Assembly: GCA_023393815.1 (NCBI GenBank)
Contig: JAEXBU010000049.1
Location: 1 to 16,009, forward strand
Direction: 5' to 3'
DNA length: 16,009 bases
Source of the DNA: Bacillota bacterium
GTDB lineage: Bacteria > Bacillota > Clostridia > Tissierellales > Peptoniphilaceae
The notes beneath the pieces were generated by a model, which was given only the letters and a program-made list of their open reading frames with translations, did not search any database and was not told where the DNA came from. The translations under genes and the position numbers were made by a program. Positions 7,551 to 14,833 of this stretch are shown here, piece by piece (position 1 is the stretch's first letter; each line of letters begins with the position of its first letter).

Positions 7551-7636
7551 CGTCACGGCTTTTAACTCCACCGAAGGCCGTTCTTTCTCCGGAACTTTAC
7601 ACGATGACAAAAAAACGGGTCCGCTTTCCATACTTA

Positions 7637-7670
7637 TAAAAAAATCCCCTTACCCGTGGGGTAAAGGGAT
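7637..7670 (-). terminator. Rho-independent terminator of groESL
   Basis: A 12-bp stem (arms 7644-7655 and 7659-7670) with one G-U wobble in the minus-strand RNA closes a 3-nt loop. Seven U follow on the minus strand (7638-7644). It begins 16 nt after the groEL stop codon. Confidence 0.9.
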
Positions 7671-7686
7671 GGAGGTCTTCTTCGGA

Positions 7687-9315
7687 TTACATCATACCCA
7701 TGCCGCCGCCCATGCCGGCTGCGCCGAGGTCGGGGGTATTTTCTTTAATATTGGCCACGGCCGCTTCCGTCGTAAGGAGCATACCGGCCACGCTGGCTGC
7801 GTTTTGAAGGGCACTTCTGGTTACTTTGGTCGGATCAACGATCCCTTCGTCGATCATGTTCACGTACTTGTCGTTGTAAGCGTCGTAACCTACGCCGATT
7901 TTTTCACCCTTCACCCGTTCCACGATGACGGAACCTTCGGCACCGGCGTTTTCCGCAATTTGACGGAGAGGTTCTTCCAATGCGCGGAGAATGATCATCA
8001 TGCCGGTTTTTTCGTCGCCTTCGCCTTTTTCGGCCAACGCTTCGACACTGCCGATGCAGTCTACGAGAACGACGCCGCCACCGGGAACGATGCCTTCTTC
8101 CACGGCCGCACGAGTGGCCGCCAGGGCGTCTTCAATGCGGAGCTTGCGTTCTTTCAACTCGATTTCCGTAGCCGCGCCGACTTGGATCACGGCGACGCCG
8201 CCGGAGAGTTTGGCCAGGCGTTCTTGTAATTTTTCGCGATCGAATTCGCTTTCCGTTTCTTCGATTTGAGCGCGGATTTGGTTGATTCTGTCGTCGATGG
8301 CGCTTCGTTCCCCTGCACCGCTGACGATTACGGTCTTGTCTTTTTCGACGCGGACTTTTTGTGCCCGACCAAGCATATCTACGGTAGCTTCTTTAATATC
8401 TAAGCCCAAGTCTTCGGTAATGACCGTGCCTCCCGTTAAAACGGCGATGTCTTGAAGCATTTCTTTTCTGCGATCGCCATAGCCCGGCGCCTTGACGCCT
8501 ACGACGTTTAAGGTCCCGCGGAGTTTGTTGACGACGAGAGTTGCCAGGGCTTCCCCTTCAATGTCGTCGGCGATTAAGAGGACGGGGCGGGATTCTTTAA
8601 GGATTTGTTCCAGGACGGGGAGAATATCTTGAATATTCGTAATCTTCTTATCGGTAATTAAGATGTAGGGATCGTCCAGCTCGGCCACGCGTTTTTCCGG
8701 GTCGGTAACCATGTAGGGGCTCAGATAGCCGCGGTCAAATTGCATCCCTTCGACGACGTCCAGTTGGGTGCCCATGGAACGGCTTTCTTCTACGGTGATA
8801 ACGCCGTCCTTGCCGACTTTTTCCATGGCTTCGGCGATGAGTTCACCAATGCGTTCGTCGGCAGCGGAAATAGCGGCGACATTTGCGATGGAGGTGGAAT
8901 TGTCTACCGGAACGGAGAATTTCTTCAATTCTTCTACGACGGCATCCACGGCTTTTTTAATGCCCTTTTGAAGAACCATGGGGTTAGCGCCGGCGGCCAA
9001 GTTCTTTAAACCTTCGCGAATAATGGCTTGGGCGAGCAAGGTGGCGGTGGTGGTGCCGTCGCCGGCCACGTCGTTGGTCTTAGTGGCCACTTCTTTGACC
9101 AGTTGTGCCCCCATGTTTTCGAAGCGATCTTCCAATTCGATTTCACGAGCAATGGTAACCCCGTCGTTCGTAATCAGCGGCGCGCCGAATTCTTTGTCTA
9201 AAACCACATTCCGACCCTTGGGTCCCAAGGTAACTTTTACCGTATCCGCCAATTTGTTGATGCCGCCGACAAGGCCTTCGCGAGCGTCTGCGCTGAATTT
9301 AACTTCTTTTGCCAT
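7687..9315 (-). CDS. groEL: Chaperonin GroEL (Hsp60)
   Basis: The 60-kDa chaperonin subunit forms double seven-membered rings that fold proteins inside a closed cavity in an ATP-dependent way, capped by GroES. The 542-residue protein is full length. Visible signatures are KVTLGPKGRNVVLDK near the N-terminus, the ATPase segment VAGDGTTTATLLAQAI, the family signature AAVEEGIVPGGGVVL and the flexible GGM-type tail GGMGMM. The ATG has an AGGAG site 7 nt upstream. It follows groES by 38 nt and ends before a strong terminator. Regulation is through the CIRCE element ahead of groES. Confidence 0.98.
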   Translation of the reverse strand: MAKEVKFSADAREGLVGGINKLADTVKVTLGPKGRNVVLDKEFGAPLITNDGVTIAREIELEDRFENMGAQLVKEVATKTNDVAGDGTTTATLLAQAIIREGLKNLAAGANPMVLQKGIKKAVDAVVEELKKFSVPVDNSTSIANVAAISAADERIGELIAEAMEKVGKDGVITVEESRSMGTQLDVVEGMQFDRGYLSPYMVTDPEKRVAELDDPYILITDKKITNIQDILPVLEQILKESRPVLLIADDIEGEALATLVVNKLRGTLNVVGVKAPGYGDRRKEMLQDIAVLTGGTVITEDLGLDIKEATVDMLGRAQKVRVEKDKTVIVSGAGERSAIDDRINQIRAQIEETESEFDREKLQERLAKLSGGVAVIQVGAATEIELKERKLRIEDALAATRAAVEEGIVPGGGVVLVDCIGSVEALAEKGEGDEKTGMMIILRALEEPLRQIAENAGAEGSVIVERVKGEKIGVGYDAYNDKYVNMIDEGIVDPTKVTRSALQNAASVAGMLLTTEAAVANIKENTPDLGAAGMGGGMGMM

Positions 9316-9353
9316 AGTATCTCCTACTTTCTGTTATTTCTCTTCGTTTTTTC

Positions 9354-9635
9354 TTAATTTAATTTAGCGAGCAGGTCTTGGTATTTTAAGACGATGACTT
9401 TTTCGCCGTCGACTTCCACTTCGTTGCCTGCGTATTTACTGTAAATAACTTTATCGCCCTCGGCTACGTCACAATGGACTTCTTCGGAATGTTTTAATTC
9501 TTCGCTTACGGCGAGAACCGTCGCCACATTGGACTCTTCTTTTGCGGAATCCGGCAGGACGATGCCGCTTGCCGTGACGTTTTCCTTTTCTATTTTTTGA
9601 ATAACAACACGTTCTCCTAATGGTTTAATCGTCAT
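9354..9635 (-). CDS. groES: Co-chaperonin GroES (Hsp10)
   Basis: The heptameric lid of the GroEL chamber. It has 93 residues, normal length. The N-terminal IKPLGERVVIQKIE is the family signature. The mobile-loop region that docks to GroEL is ENVTASGIVLPDSAKEE, and the C-terminal strand is EVEVDGEKVIVLKYQDLLA. A strong GGAGG site lies 10 nt before the ATG at 9635. It is the first gene of the groES-groEL operon, directly behind the CIRCE operator and its promoter. Confidence 0.98.
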   Translation of the reverse strand: MTIKPLGERVVIQKIEKENVTASGIVLPDSAKEESNVATVLAVSEELKHSEEVHCDVAEGDKVIYSKYAGNEVEVDGEKVIVLKYQDLLAKLN

Positions 9636-9662
9636 GATATACCTACCTCCTAAAAAATAATA

Positions 9663-9689
9663 TCAGCACTTACATTTGTTGAGTGCTAG
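9663..9689. promoter_or_regulatory. CIRCE operator (HrcA site) of groESL
   Basis: On the minus strand the arms read CTAGCACTC and AAGTGCTGA with a 9-nt spacer, against the consensus TTAGCACTC-N9-GAGTGCTAA. Fifteen of the 18 arm bases match; the right arm is the weaker one. It lies immediately downstream of the -10 and 27 nt before the groES start, the standard place for HrcA repression that is lifted on heat shock. HrcA itself is not in the window. Confidence 0.88.
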
Positions 9690-9700
9690 CCTTCCCTATT

Positions 9701-9728
9701 ATGATACCACACTTTCGCGAGTTGTAAA
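9701..9728 (-). promoter_or_regulatory. groESL promoter
   Basis: On the minus strand the -35 TTTACA (9723-9728), a 16-nt spacer and the -10 TATCAT (9701-9706) each match five of six consensus bases. The start point would fall near the upstream edge of the CIRCE element, so HrcA binding would block initiation. Confidence 0.6.
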
Positions 9729-9803
9729 CCGTTTCGACGGAATTATTTCTCTTAAAAACGAGGTGCATCGCGCCCTGTGCGCCTGTTTCTCTTTCTCAAC
9801 CGG

Positions 9804-9819
9804 GCACTACATATAGATA
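9804..9819. promoter_or_regulatory. Possible NrdR box 1 upstream of nrdD
   Basis: The core CTACATATAG (9807-9816) fits the NrdR-box core CwAtATaTwG, with the preceding CA also matching; the 3' flank does not match. NrdR is the ATP-cone repressor of ribonucleotide reductase genes and typically binds paired boxes. The second candidate lies exactly 41 bp downstream. Confidence 0.5.
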
Positions 9820-9844
9820 ATTTTTCCGCACATCTTCCTTTTAT

Positions 9845-9860
9845 CTCCAATATGTAGTAT
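9845..9860. promoter_or_regulatory. Possible NrdR box 2 overlapping the nrdD -10
   Basis: The core CAATATGTAG (9848-9857) fits the NrdR-box core CwAtATaTwG at every conserved base, and two of three 3' flank bases match. It directly abuts and, through its flank, overlaps the TATAAT of the nrdD promoter, so binding would prevent transcription. It is spaced about four helical turns from box 1. Confidence 0.55.
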
Positions 9861-9863
9861 AAT
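9858..9863 (+). promoter_or_regulatory. nrdD promoter -10 box
   Basis: A perfect TATAAT, with the start expected near 9870. The -35 position (about 9835-9840, TTCCTT) is poor, which fits a regulated promoter. The leader to the nrdD ATG would be about 75 nt and holds a palindrome and a UUCG hairpin. Between the groESL promoter and box 1 (9729-9803) I see nothing recognisable. Confidence 0.55.
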
Positions 9864-9873
9864 CGCTTTGGTT

Positions 9874-9886
9874 GAGTTAATAACTC
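9874..9886. repeat. 13-bp palindrome in the nrdD leader
   Basis: GAGTTA and TAACTC are perfect 6-base arms around a single central A, starting a few bases after the predicted transcription start. It could be an operator for an unidentified regulator. It matches neither the Rex nor the Fnr consensus that I know. Confidence 0.45.
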
Positions 9887-9901
9887 CCTTTCACTTACAT
9901 C

Positions 9902-9917
9902 GTAGCCTTCGGGCTGT
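9902..9917 (+). other. UUCG-capped hairpin in the nrdD leader
   Basis: AGCC and GGCT (9904-9907 and 9912-9915) pair around a UUCG loop closed by C-G, the exceptionally stable C(UUCG)G tetraloop, and two G-U pairs can extend the stem. Five A then five T follow about 4-9 nt later, just before the ribosome binding site. It may stabilise the mRNA or act as a weak attenuator; the U-run is too far from the stem for a standard terminator. Confidence 0.4.
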
Positions 9918-9945
9918 TATAAAAATTTTTGTACAGGAGGATAAA

Positions 9946-12105
9946 ATGAACAAGCTGGAAATTTTAAAGCGCAACGGCGAGGCCGCCGCCTTCGACCGAG
10001 AAAAAATCGTCGTGGCCATTAAAAAGGCCATGGATTCCCCTACGGGCTTTTATGTAGAGGATCAGGCCGAAGCGGTCGCAAAGGAAATCGAAGACGAAAT
10101 TTTACAGGGTCATCTTTCCTCCACCGTACGGCAAGTAGAAAAGCGGGTCTTTGAAAAGTTAATCGAAAAAAGCAACATCGCTACAGCCAAGGCCTACGAG
10201 TCTTACCGCTCAGTACAGTCTTTTAAGCGGGAAAATAACTCCACGGACTCCTCCATCGAAAGCCTTCTTACTTATTCCGACGCGGATTTAATGGACGAAA
10301 ACTCCAATAAAAACGCCGTCGTGGTTTCCACACAACGGGATCTGATCGCCGGGGAGGTGTCCAAGGACATTACCCGCCGCCGCATTTTACCCACCGACAT
10401 CGTCACCGCCCACGATTCCGGCGCCATCCACGTCCACGACATGGATTACTACATTCAGCCTATGTTCAATTGCTGCCTGATCAACTTGGAAGATATGTTG
10501 AAAAACGGCACGGTCGTCAACGGCAAAATGATCGAATCGCCGAAGAGTTTTCAAACGGCCTGTACCATTACCACACAAATCATCGCCCAAGTGGCTTCCG
10601 GCCAATTCGGCGGCCAATCCATTAACGGAATTGACCGCATTTTGGCTCCCTACGTGCGCCGCAGCTACGAAAAATATTTAAGCGCCTCCATTTCCGAACA
10701 GCTGGATATTTATGGCCTGGAAAAGGCGGACATGGAAAAGGCGAAAAAAGTGGCTTGGCAACGCACGAAACGGGAAATTAAATCGGGCGTACAAACCATT
10801 CAATACCAAATCAACACCCTCATGACCACCAACGGACAAGCACCCTTCGTTACCTTGTTTATGTACTTCGATCCCGACAGCGAATACGCCTACGAGGCAT
10901 CGTTGATCACTGAAGAAATTCTTCGCCAACGGATTGACGGCATTAAGAACAAACAGGGGGTCAAGGTCACTCCGGCGTTCCCCAAGCTGATCTACGTCTT
11001 GGACGAGCACAACATTCACGAAGACAGCCCCTACTACTATCTGACGCGCCTCGCCGCCGCCTGTACGGCGAAACGTATGTATCCGGACTACATCTCCGCA
11101 AAGAAGATGAGAGAAATCTACGAAGGCAATGTGTTCGCTCCCATGGGCTGCCGCTCCTTCCTCCCCCCTTGGAAAGACGAAAAGGGCAATTACCAATTCG
11201 ACGGCCGCTTTAACATGGGCGTGGTGAGCGTTAATTTAGTGCAAATCGGCATTTTGGCCGGCCACGACGAAGATGCCTATTTCGAACTTTTAAACAAGCG
11301 CTTAGAACTGGTGAAAAAGGCGCTCCTCATTCGCTATGAACGCTTAAAAGACGTGACCAGCGACGTCTCCCCTATTCACTGGCAAGACGGTGCCATCGCC
11401 CGACTGGAACCCGGTGAAAAAATCACGAAGTATCTGGAAGGCGGCTACTCCACTCTGTCCTTGGGCTACATCGGCCTTTACGAAGCCACGAAATGCGTCG
11501 TCGGCACCTCCCACACCACAGAAGAAGGCCACGCCTTCGCCATGCGCGTTATACACGCCTTACGAGACGCCGTAGACCGCTGGAAAAAAGAAACAGGTAT
11601 CGGTTTTGCCCTTTACGGCACGCCGGCGGAATCTTTGACCCATCGCTTCTGCTCCATCGACAAGGCCACCTTCGGCGAGATCGAAGACATTACGGACAAA
11701 GGTTACTACACCAACAGCTACCACGTAGACGTGCGAGAAGAAATCAACGCCTTCGATAAATTCGACTTCGAAAGTGAATTCCAAAAAATTTCCACCGGCG
11801 GTTGCATCAGCTACGTGGAAATCCCCAACATGACCAACAACATCGATGCGGTCATGACCATGGTTCGCTACATTTACGACCATATTTCCTACGCGGAATT
11901 TAATACGAAATCCGACTACTGCCACGAATGCGGCTTCGACGGCGAAATCGTCGTAAACGACGACGGGGATTGGGAATGCCCCCAATGCGGCAATAAGGAC
12001 CGCAATAAACTGACGGTCATTCGCAGAACTTGCGGCTATTTAGGGGAAAACTTCTGGAACGAAGGTCGGACGAAAGAAATCGACGCCCGCGTCCTGCACA
12101 TTTAA
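9946..12105 (+). CDS. nrdD: Anaerobic (class III) ribonucleoside-triphosphate reductase
   Basis: A glycyl-radical enzyme that reduces ribonucleoside triphosphates to deoxy forms without oxygen, with formate as usual reductant. The 719 residues begin with an ATP-cone allosteric domain (about 1-95, starting LEILKRNGEAAAFDREKI). The catalytic barrel has paired cysteines C176-C177 in MFNCCLINL and the thiyl-radical cysteine C402 in PMGCRSFLPPW. The C-terminus carries the Zn site C659-x2-C662 and C678-x2-C681 (CHEC, CPQC), then the radical glycine G697 in RRTCGYLGENFWNEGR. The frame continues upstream to a TTG at 9868, but the ATG at 9946 has a perfect AGGAGG 5 nt ahead and starts at the conserved ATP-cone. 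It pairs with nrdG, one base downstream. Control by NrdR-like boxes is suggested. Confidence 0.97.
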   Translation: MNKLEILKRNGEAAAFDREKIVVAIKKAMDSPTGFYVEDQAEAVAKEIEDEILQGHLSSTVRQVEKRVFEKLIEKSNIATAKAYESYRSVQSFKRENNSTDSSIESLLTYSDADLMDENSNKNAVVVSTQRDLIAGEVSKDITRRRILPTDIVTAHDSGAIHVHDMDYYIQPMFNCCLINLEDMLKNGTVVNGKMIESPKSFQTACTITTQIIAQVASGQFGGQSINGIDRILAPYVRRSYEKYLSASISEQLDIYGLEKADMEKAKKVAWQRTKREIKSGVQTIQYQINTLMTTNGQAPFVTLFMYFDPDSEYAYEASLITEEILRQRIDGIKNKQGVKVTPAFPKLIYVLDEHNIHEDSPYYYLTRLAAACTAKRMYPDYISAKKMREIYEGNVFAPMGCRSFLPPWKDEKGNYQFDGRFNMGVVSVNLVQIGILAGHDEDAYFELLNKRLELVKKALLIRYERLKDVTSDVSPIHWQDGAIARLEPGEKITKYLEGGYSTLSLGYIGLYEATKCVVGTSHTTEEGHAFAMRVIHALRDAVDRWKKETGIGFALYGTPAESLTHRFCSIDKATFGEIEDITDKGYYTNSYHVDVREEINAFDKFDFESEFQKISTGGCISYVEIPNMTNNIDAVMTMVRYIYDHISYAEFNTKSDYCHECGFDGEIVVNDDGDWECPQCGNKDRNKLTVIRRTCGYLGENFWNEGRTKEIDARVLHI

Positions 12106-12106
12106 T

Positions 12107-12613
12107 ATGAACTACGGTCACTACGCACAAATTCGCCCCTTGGACGTGGCCAACGGCCCGGGCATCCGCGTGTCGGTCTTCGTCACCGGCTGCAGCAGGG
12201 GGTGCAAAAACTGCTTCAACGAAATTTACCAGGATCCCGCCTATGGCGAACCTTGGACCGACGAAACCACGAAGACCCTAATCGCCTATTTGAGCCGCCC
12301 GGAAGTTGCGGGACTCACCCTTCTAGGCGGCGAACCTATGGAAAACACATGGCTGCGCCGGGTTTTGACGGATGTAAAAAAACAAATCCCGACCTCCGTG
12401 TGGATTTATTCCGGCTACACTTTTGAAGAGATCCTCACCGATCCCGAAAAAGTAAAGCTGTTGGAACTCTGCGATGTCCTCGTAGACGGCCCCTTTGTAG
12501 AGGCGAAGAAAAATTTAAAACTCGCCTTCCGGGGCAGCGAAAACCAGCGCATTCTAGACATCCAAAAAAGCCTAAAAGCCCATACCGCTATAAAAAAAGA
12601 GAGAGACGACTAA
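12107..12613 (+). CDS. nrdG: Anaerobic ribonucleotide reductase activating enzyme (radical SAM)
   Basis: NrdG cleaves S-adenosylmethionine at a [4Fe-4S] cluster to generate the glycyl radical on NrdD. The 168-residue length is normal for this short radical-SAM family. The cluster motif CxxxCxxC is CSRGCKNC (C29, C33, C36). It is followed by LTLLGGEPM (70-78), the SAM-binding GGE motif, and the family-typical VDGPFVEAKKNLKLAFRGS. The ATG begins one base after the nrdD stop (TAA-T-ATG), and no clear ribosome binding site precedes it, so translation probably depends on terminating nrdD ribosomes. The stop codon lies in the loop of a bidirectional terminator. Confidence 0.97.
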   Translation: MNYGHYAQIRPLDVANGPGIRVSVFVTGCSRGCKNCFNEIYQDPAYGEPWTDETTKTLIAYLSRPEVAGLTLLGGEPMENTWLRRVLTDVKKQIPTSVWIYSGYTFEEILTDPEKVKLLELCDVLVDGPFVEAKKNLKLAFRGSENQRILDIQKSLKAHTAIKKERDD

Positions 12614-12628
12614 GTCTCCCTCTTTTTT
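12593..12628. terminator. Bidirectional terminator between nrdG and the DUF554 gene
   Basis: A 15-bp stem with one A-C mismatch (arms 12593-12607 and 12614-12628) closes a 6-nt loop that holds the nrdG stop. The A-run and T-run at the stem base give a U-tract on both strands. It serves the convergent nrdDG and glycosylase-DUF554 transcripts and ends 2 nt from the DUF554 stop codon. Confidence 0.85.
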
Positions 12629-12630
12629 AT

Positions 12631-13326
12631 TTACATCACAATCCCCATAATCGCCCGCAAAATCACCGTTATCGCAAAGGCCGGAAGCATATTGGCGATG
12701 GGGATCTTTTTTATGTCCATAAGACCCAGACCGATGGCAAAGACCATAATCCCGCCGACGGAAGTGACATCCGCCACCAGGGCGTCGGAAATGTACGGGG
12801 CGATGGCTCCGGCCATAAGAACTAGGCTTCCTTGATAGACCAAAAGGGGCAGGGCCGAAAAGCTCACGCCGATTCCCAAAGTCGCCGCCATCACAAGAGC
12901 CGTCAGCCCGTCCAGGACACTCTTGACGAACAAGGTGTCGTTGTCTCCGGAGATGCCGGCTTGCAGGGAACCGACGATGGCCATAGAGCCCACACAAAAG
13001 AGCAGGCTCGCCTGAATGGCCGCCGCCATGGGCCCGGCACTTTCCTTCTCCGACTTTTTAAAGTACTTGTCGATCCGATCGCCGAATCGGAGAAGGGCTC
13101 CGTCGATATCCAAGGCGGCACCGATCCCCGTTCCCACCGCCACCGACACAATGACCACGATAAATTGATCGGCCTTCATTCCCATTTGCAGACCCATGAT
13201 CGTAGCGCTGAGCGCCAGAACCGCCATAACCTCATCCTGCACCTTTGCCGGAATACGACTGCCAATAAAAACGCCTAAAAAAGAGAGCACAAGCACGGCT
13301 CCCACATTGGCCAACACGCCGATCAT
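12631..13326 (-). CDS. DUF554 family multi-pass membrane protein (YdfK/YqgA-like)
   Basis: A 231-residue hydrophobic protein with about seven predicted membrane segments (roughly 4-22, 54-72, 102-121, 139-158, 160-179, 188-204, 210-229). It has the DUF554 pattern: glycine-rich IGVLANVGAVLVLSFLGVFIG start, ATIMGLQMGMKADQF, LLFCVGSMAIVGSLQAG and a C-terminal FAIGLGLMDIKKIPIANMLP. Function of the family is not established; a transport or channel role is only a guess. The frame is open to 13461, but the ATG at 13326 has a strong AGGAGGA site and starts at the first membrane segment. It overlaps the glycosylase stop as ATGA, so the two genes are translationally coupled. Confidence 0.88.
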   Translation of the reverse strand: MIGVLANVGAVLVLSFLGVFIGSRIPAKVQDEVMAVLALSATIMGLQMGMKADQFIVVIVSVAVGTGIGAALDIDGALLRFGDRIDKYFKKSEKESAGPMAAAIQASLLFCVGSMAIVGSLQAGISGDNDTLFVKSVLDGLTALVMAATLGIGVSFSALPLLVYQGSLVLMAGAIAPYISDALVADVTSVGGIMVFAIGLGLMDIKKIPIANMLPAFAITVILRAIMGIVM

Positions 13327-14102
13327 TTCTTCCTCCTCTGATCCATAAACAGTAGCTGCTGCACATAGCCCGCCCGGTCGCCGAAACGCTTTACGGCGTA
13401 ATCCGACGCCGCCTCCCGGGTAGGAAACTCGCCGAATCGATCCATCGCGCGGGCAATCCACACGTCCACGGGAAAGGCGTCTTTTTTCCCGTAGCCGAAA
13501 AGCAAAATGCAGTCAGCCACTTTGGGACCGACGCCTTTCAGCTCCATCACATACTTTTTCGCCTCTTTATAAGGCAGGCTGTAGGGCACATATAAATCCC
13601 ATTCCCCGGTCGCCACCTGCCTCGCCGATCCGATTAAATACTCGTCCCGGTACCCCGCCCCCAGCAATCGAAGTTCTTCTTTCGACAAGTCGGCCATCAC
13701 TTCCGGCTTCGGCAGGGCGTACGCGGTGATCCCACCGTAGGTATCGAGCTTTCTTCCATACGTCTTCGACAGAGCCAACACGCTCTTTCGAATGCGAGAC
13801 AGGTTGTTGTTCGAGGACAAAATAAAACCTACGATCGCTTCCCAAGGACACTGCCTTAAAATTCGAAGAGAGAGGAAATCTGAAAGATCCTTTAAATCCT
13901 CCGACGTTTGAACCATCCGAGCCGCAGCGGCGTAATCGGTCTTTTCGTCGAAAAAATCCTCCGCCCGGTCTTTGTCTCCTCGAATGAGAAGACCCTCCTT
14001 CAGAAAAAAGACCTCTTCCCCGTTGGTAGCGGCGAGAACCGATCCCTCTTCCTCCCAATGATGAAATTGTCCGCTCTTTATGGTCATGACGGGATCAAAC
14101 AC
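13323..14102 (-). CDS. 8-oxoguanine DNA glycosylase / AP lyase, OGG1 type
   Basis: A 259-residue helix-hairpin-helix glycosylase that should excise 8-oxoguanine from DNA and nick the abasic site. A short OGG_N-like beta domain is seen at about 6-45 (SGQFHHW, EEVFFLKEGLLIRG). The HhH domain has CPWEAIVGFILSSNNNLSRI (85-104). The active-site block is LKGVGPKVADCILLFGYGKKDAFPVDVW, with the Schiff-base lysine K194 and catalytic aspartate D213, aligning with K249 and D268 of human OGG1. The start is a GTG at 14102, with AAAGGA 8 nt upstream; the ATG at 14087 has no ribosome binding site. It lies 15 nt behind the U-tract of the rex terminator and is coupled to DUF554. Repair of oxidised guanine suits an anaerobe exposed to air. 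Confidence 0.9.
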   Translation of the reverse strand: MFDPVMTIKSGQFHHWEEEGSVLAATNGEEVFFLKEGLLIRGDKDRAEDFFDEKTDYAAAARMVQTSEDLKDLSDFLSLRILRQCPWEAIVGFILSSNNNLSRIRKSVLALSKTYGRKLDTYGGITAYALPKPEVMADLSKEELRLLGAGYRDEYLIGSARQVATGEWDLYVPYSLPYKEAKKYVMELKGVGPKVADCILLFGYGKKDAFPVDVWIARAMDRFGEFPTREAASDYAVKRFGDRAGYVQQLLFMDQRRKK

Positions 14103-14117
14103 GAGGCACTTCCTTTC

Positions 14118-14151
14118 AAAAAAAGAAGAACGAGGATGCGCCCCGCTCTTC
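14118..14151 (-). terminator. Rho-independent terminator of rex
   Basis: An 11-bp stem with two G-U wobbles in the minus-strand RNA (arms 14125-14135 and 14141-14151) closes a 5-nt loop, followed by seven U (14118-14124). It lies 23 nt after the rex stop and only 15 nt before the glycosylase GTG. Confidence 0.85.
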
Positions 14152-14174
14152 CTTCGATCTACTTATCCTATTTA

Positions 14175-14810
14175 TCAGCGATTGCCCTCGGTTAAATAAT
14201 AACTTAAGGTTAGAAGGCTGTCCGTTAAACGGATATTTTCCACGATCACGTCCTCCGGCGCTTCCAAATCTTCCGGCGCGAAGTTCCAAATGCCGCGGAT
14301 ACCCGCATCCACCAGTCGATCGGCGATGGCTTGGGCTCCTTCTTTCGGCACGGTTAAAATGGCGACTTCCACTTCCCCGTGCTCCTTCATAAACTGTTCC
14401 AATTCGTCCACGGGGCGAACCACGTGATGACCTACGGAGGTTCCTATAACCCGCTCATCCTTATCGAACATAGCGACGATTTCGAATCCGCTGTCCAAAA
14501 AGCCCTTGTAATTGCTAATAACCGAACCCAATCGCCCGGAACCGATTAGGATGGTCTTGTAAATCGTAGGAATTCCTAAAATATTTTCGAGCTCGCTCTT
14601 TAAGACGGCTACCTTATAGCCGTAGCCTTGTTGGCCGAAACCGCCAAAATTATTTAAATCTTGACGAATTTGCGACGCCGTAAACCCCGTCAAGTCACTT
14701 AATTCTTGAGAAGAAATACGGTCTTCGCCCCGACTGTGCAATTCACTTAAGTATCTATGATATTTCGGAAGTCTTCGAATGACCGTTTCTGAAACTTTTC
14801 CTTTACGCAT
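14175..14810 (-). CDS. rex: Redox-sensing transcriptional repressor Rex
   Basis: Rex binds DNA when the NADH/NAD+ ratio is low and leaves it when NADH rises, derepressing fermentation and anaerobic respiration genes. The 211 residues comprise a winged-helix domain (about 8-75; RRLPKYHRYLSEL, SSQELSDLTGFTASQIRQDL, then FGGFGQQGYGY) and a Rossmann NAD(H) domain with LIGSGRLG (88-95) and an acidic FDKDE (115-119) after the second strand. The C-terminal helix for dimer swapping follows. The start is uncertain: the ATG at 14810 fits the family, a TTG at 14816 is better spaced from AAAGGTGA, and a GTG at 14825 lies too close to that site. It is a single-gene unit with its own terminator, divergent from the ABC-F gene. 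Confidence 0.95.
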   Translation of the reverse strand: MRKGKVSETVIRRLPKYHRYLSELHSRGEDRISSQELSDLTGFTASQIRQDLNNFGGFGQQGYGYKVAVLKSELENILGIPTIYKTILIGSGRLGSVISNYKGFLDSGFEIVAMFDKDERVIGTSVGHHVVRPVDELEQFMKEHGEVEVAILTVPKEGAQAIADRLVDAGIRGIWNFAPEDLEAPEDVIVENIRLTDSLLTLSYYLTEGNR

Positions 14811-14833
14811 TGCCAATGTAATCACCTTTCAAT

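Noticed and set aside
7507..8229. Long plus-strand open frame (240 codons) opposite groEL
   Set aside because: It lies antisense to groEL, is rich in His and Phe as expected from reverse-complement codons, has no ribosome binding site and resembles no family.
9868..9945. Upstream TTG extension of nrdD by 26 residues
   Set aside because: It starts at the predicted transcription start and lacks a ribosome binding site, while the ATG at 9946 has a perfect AGGAGG and the conserved ATP-cone start.
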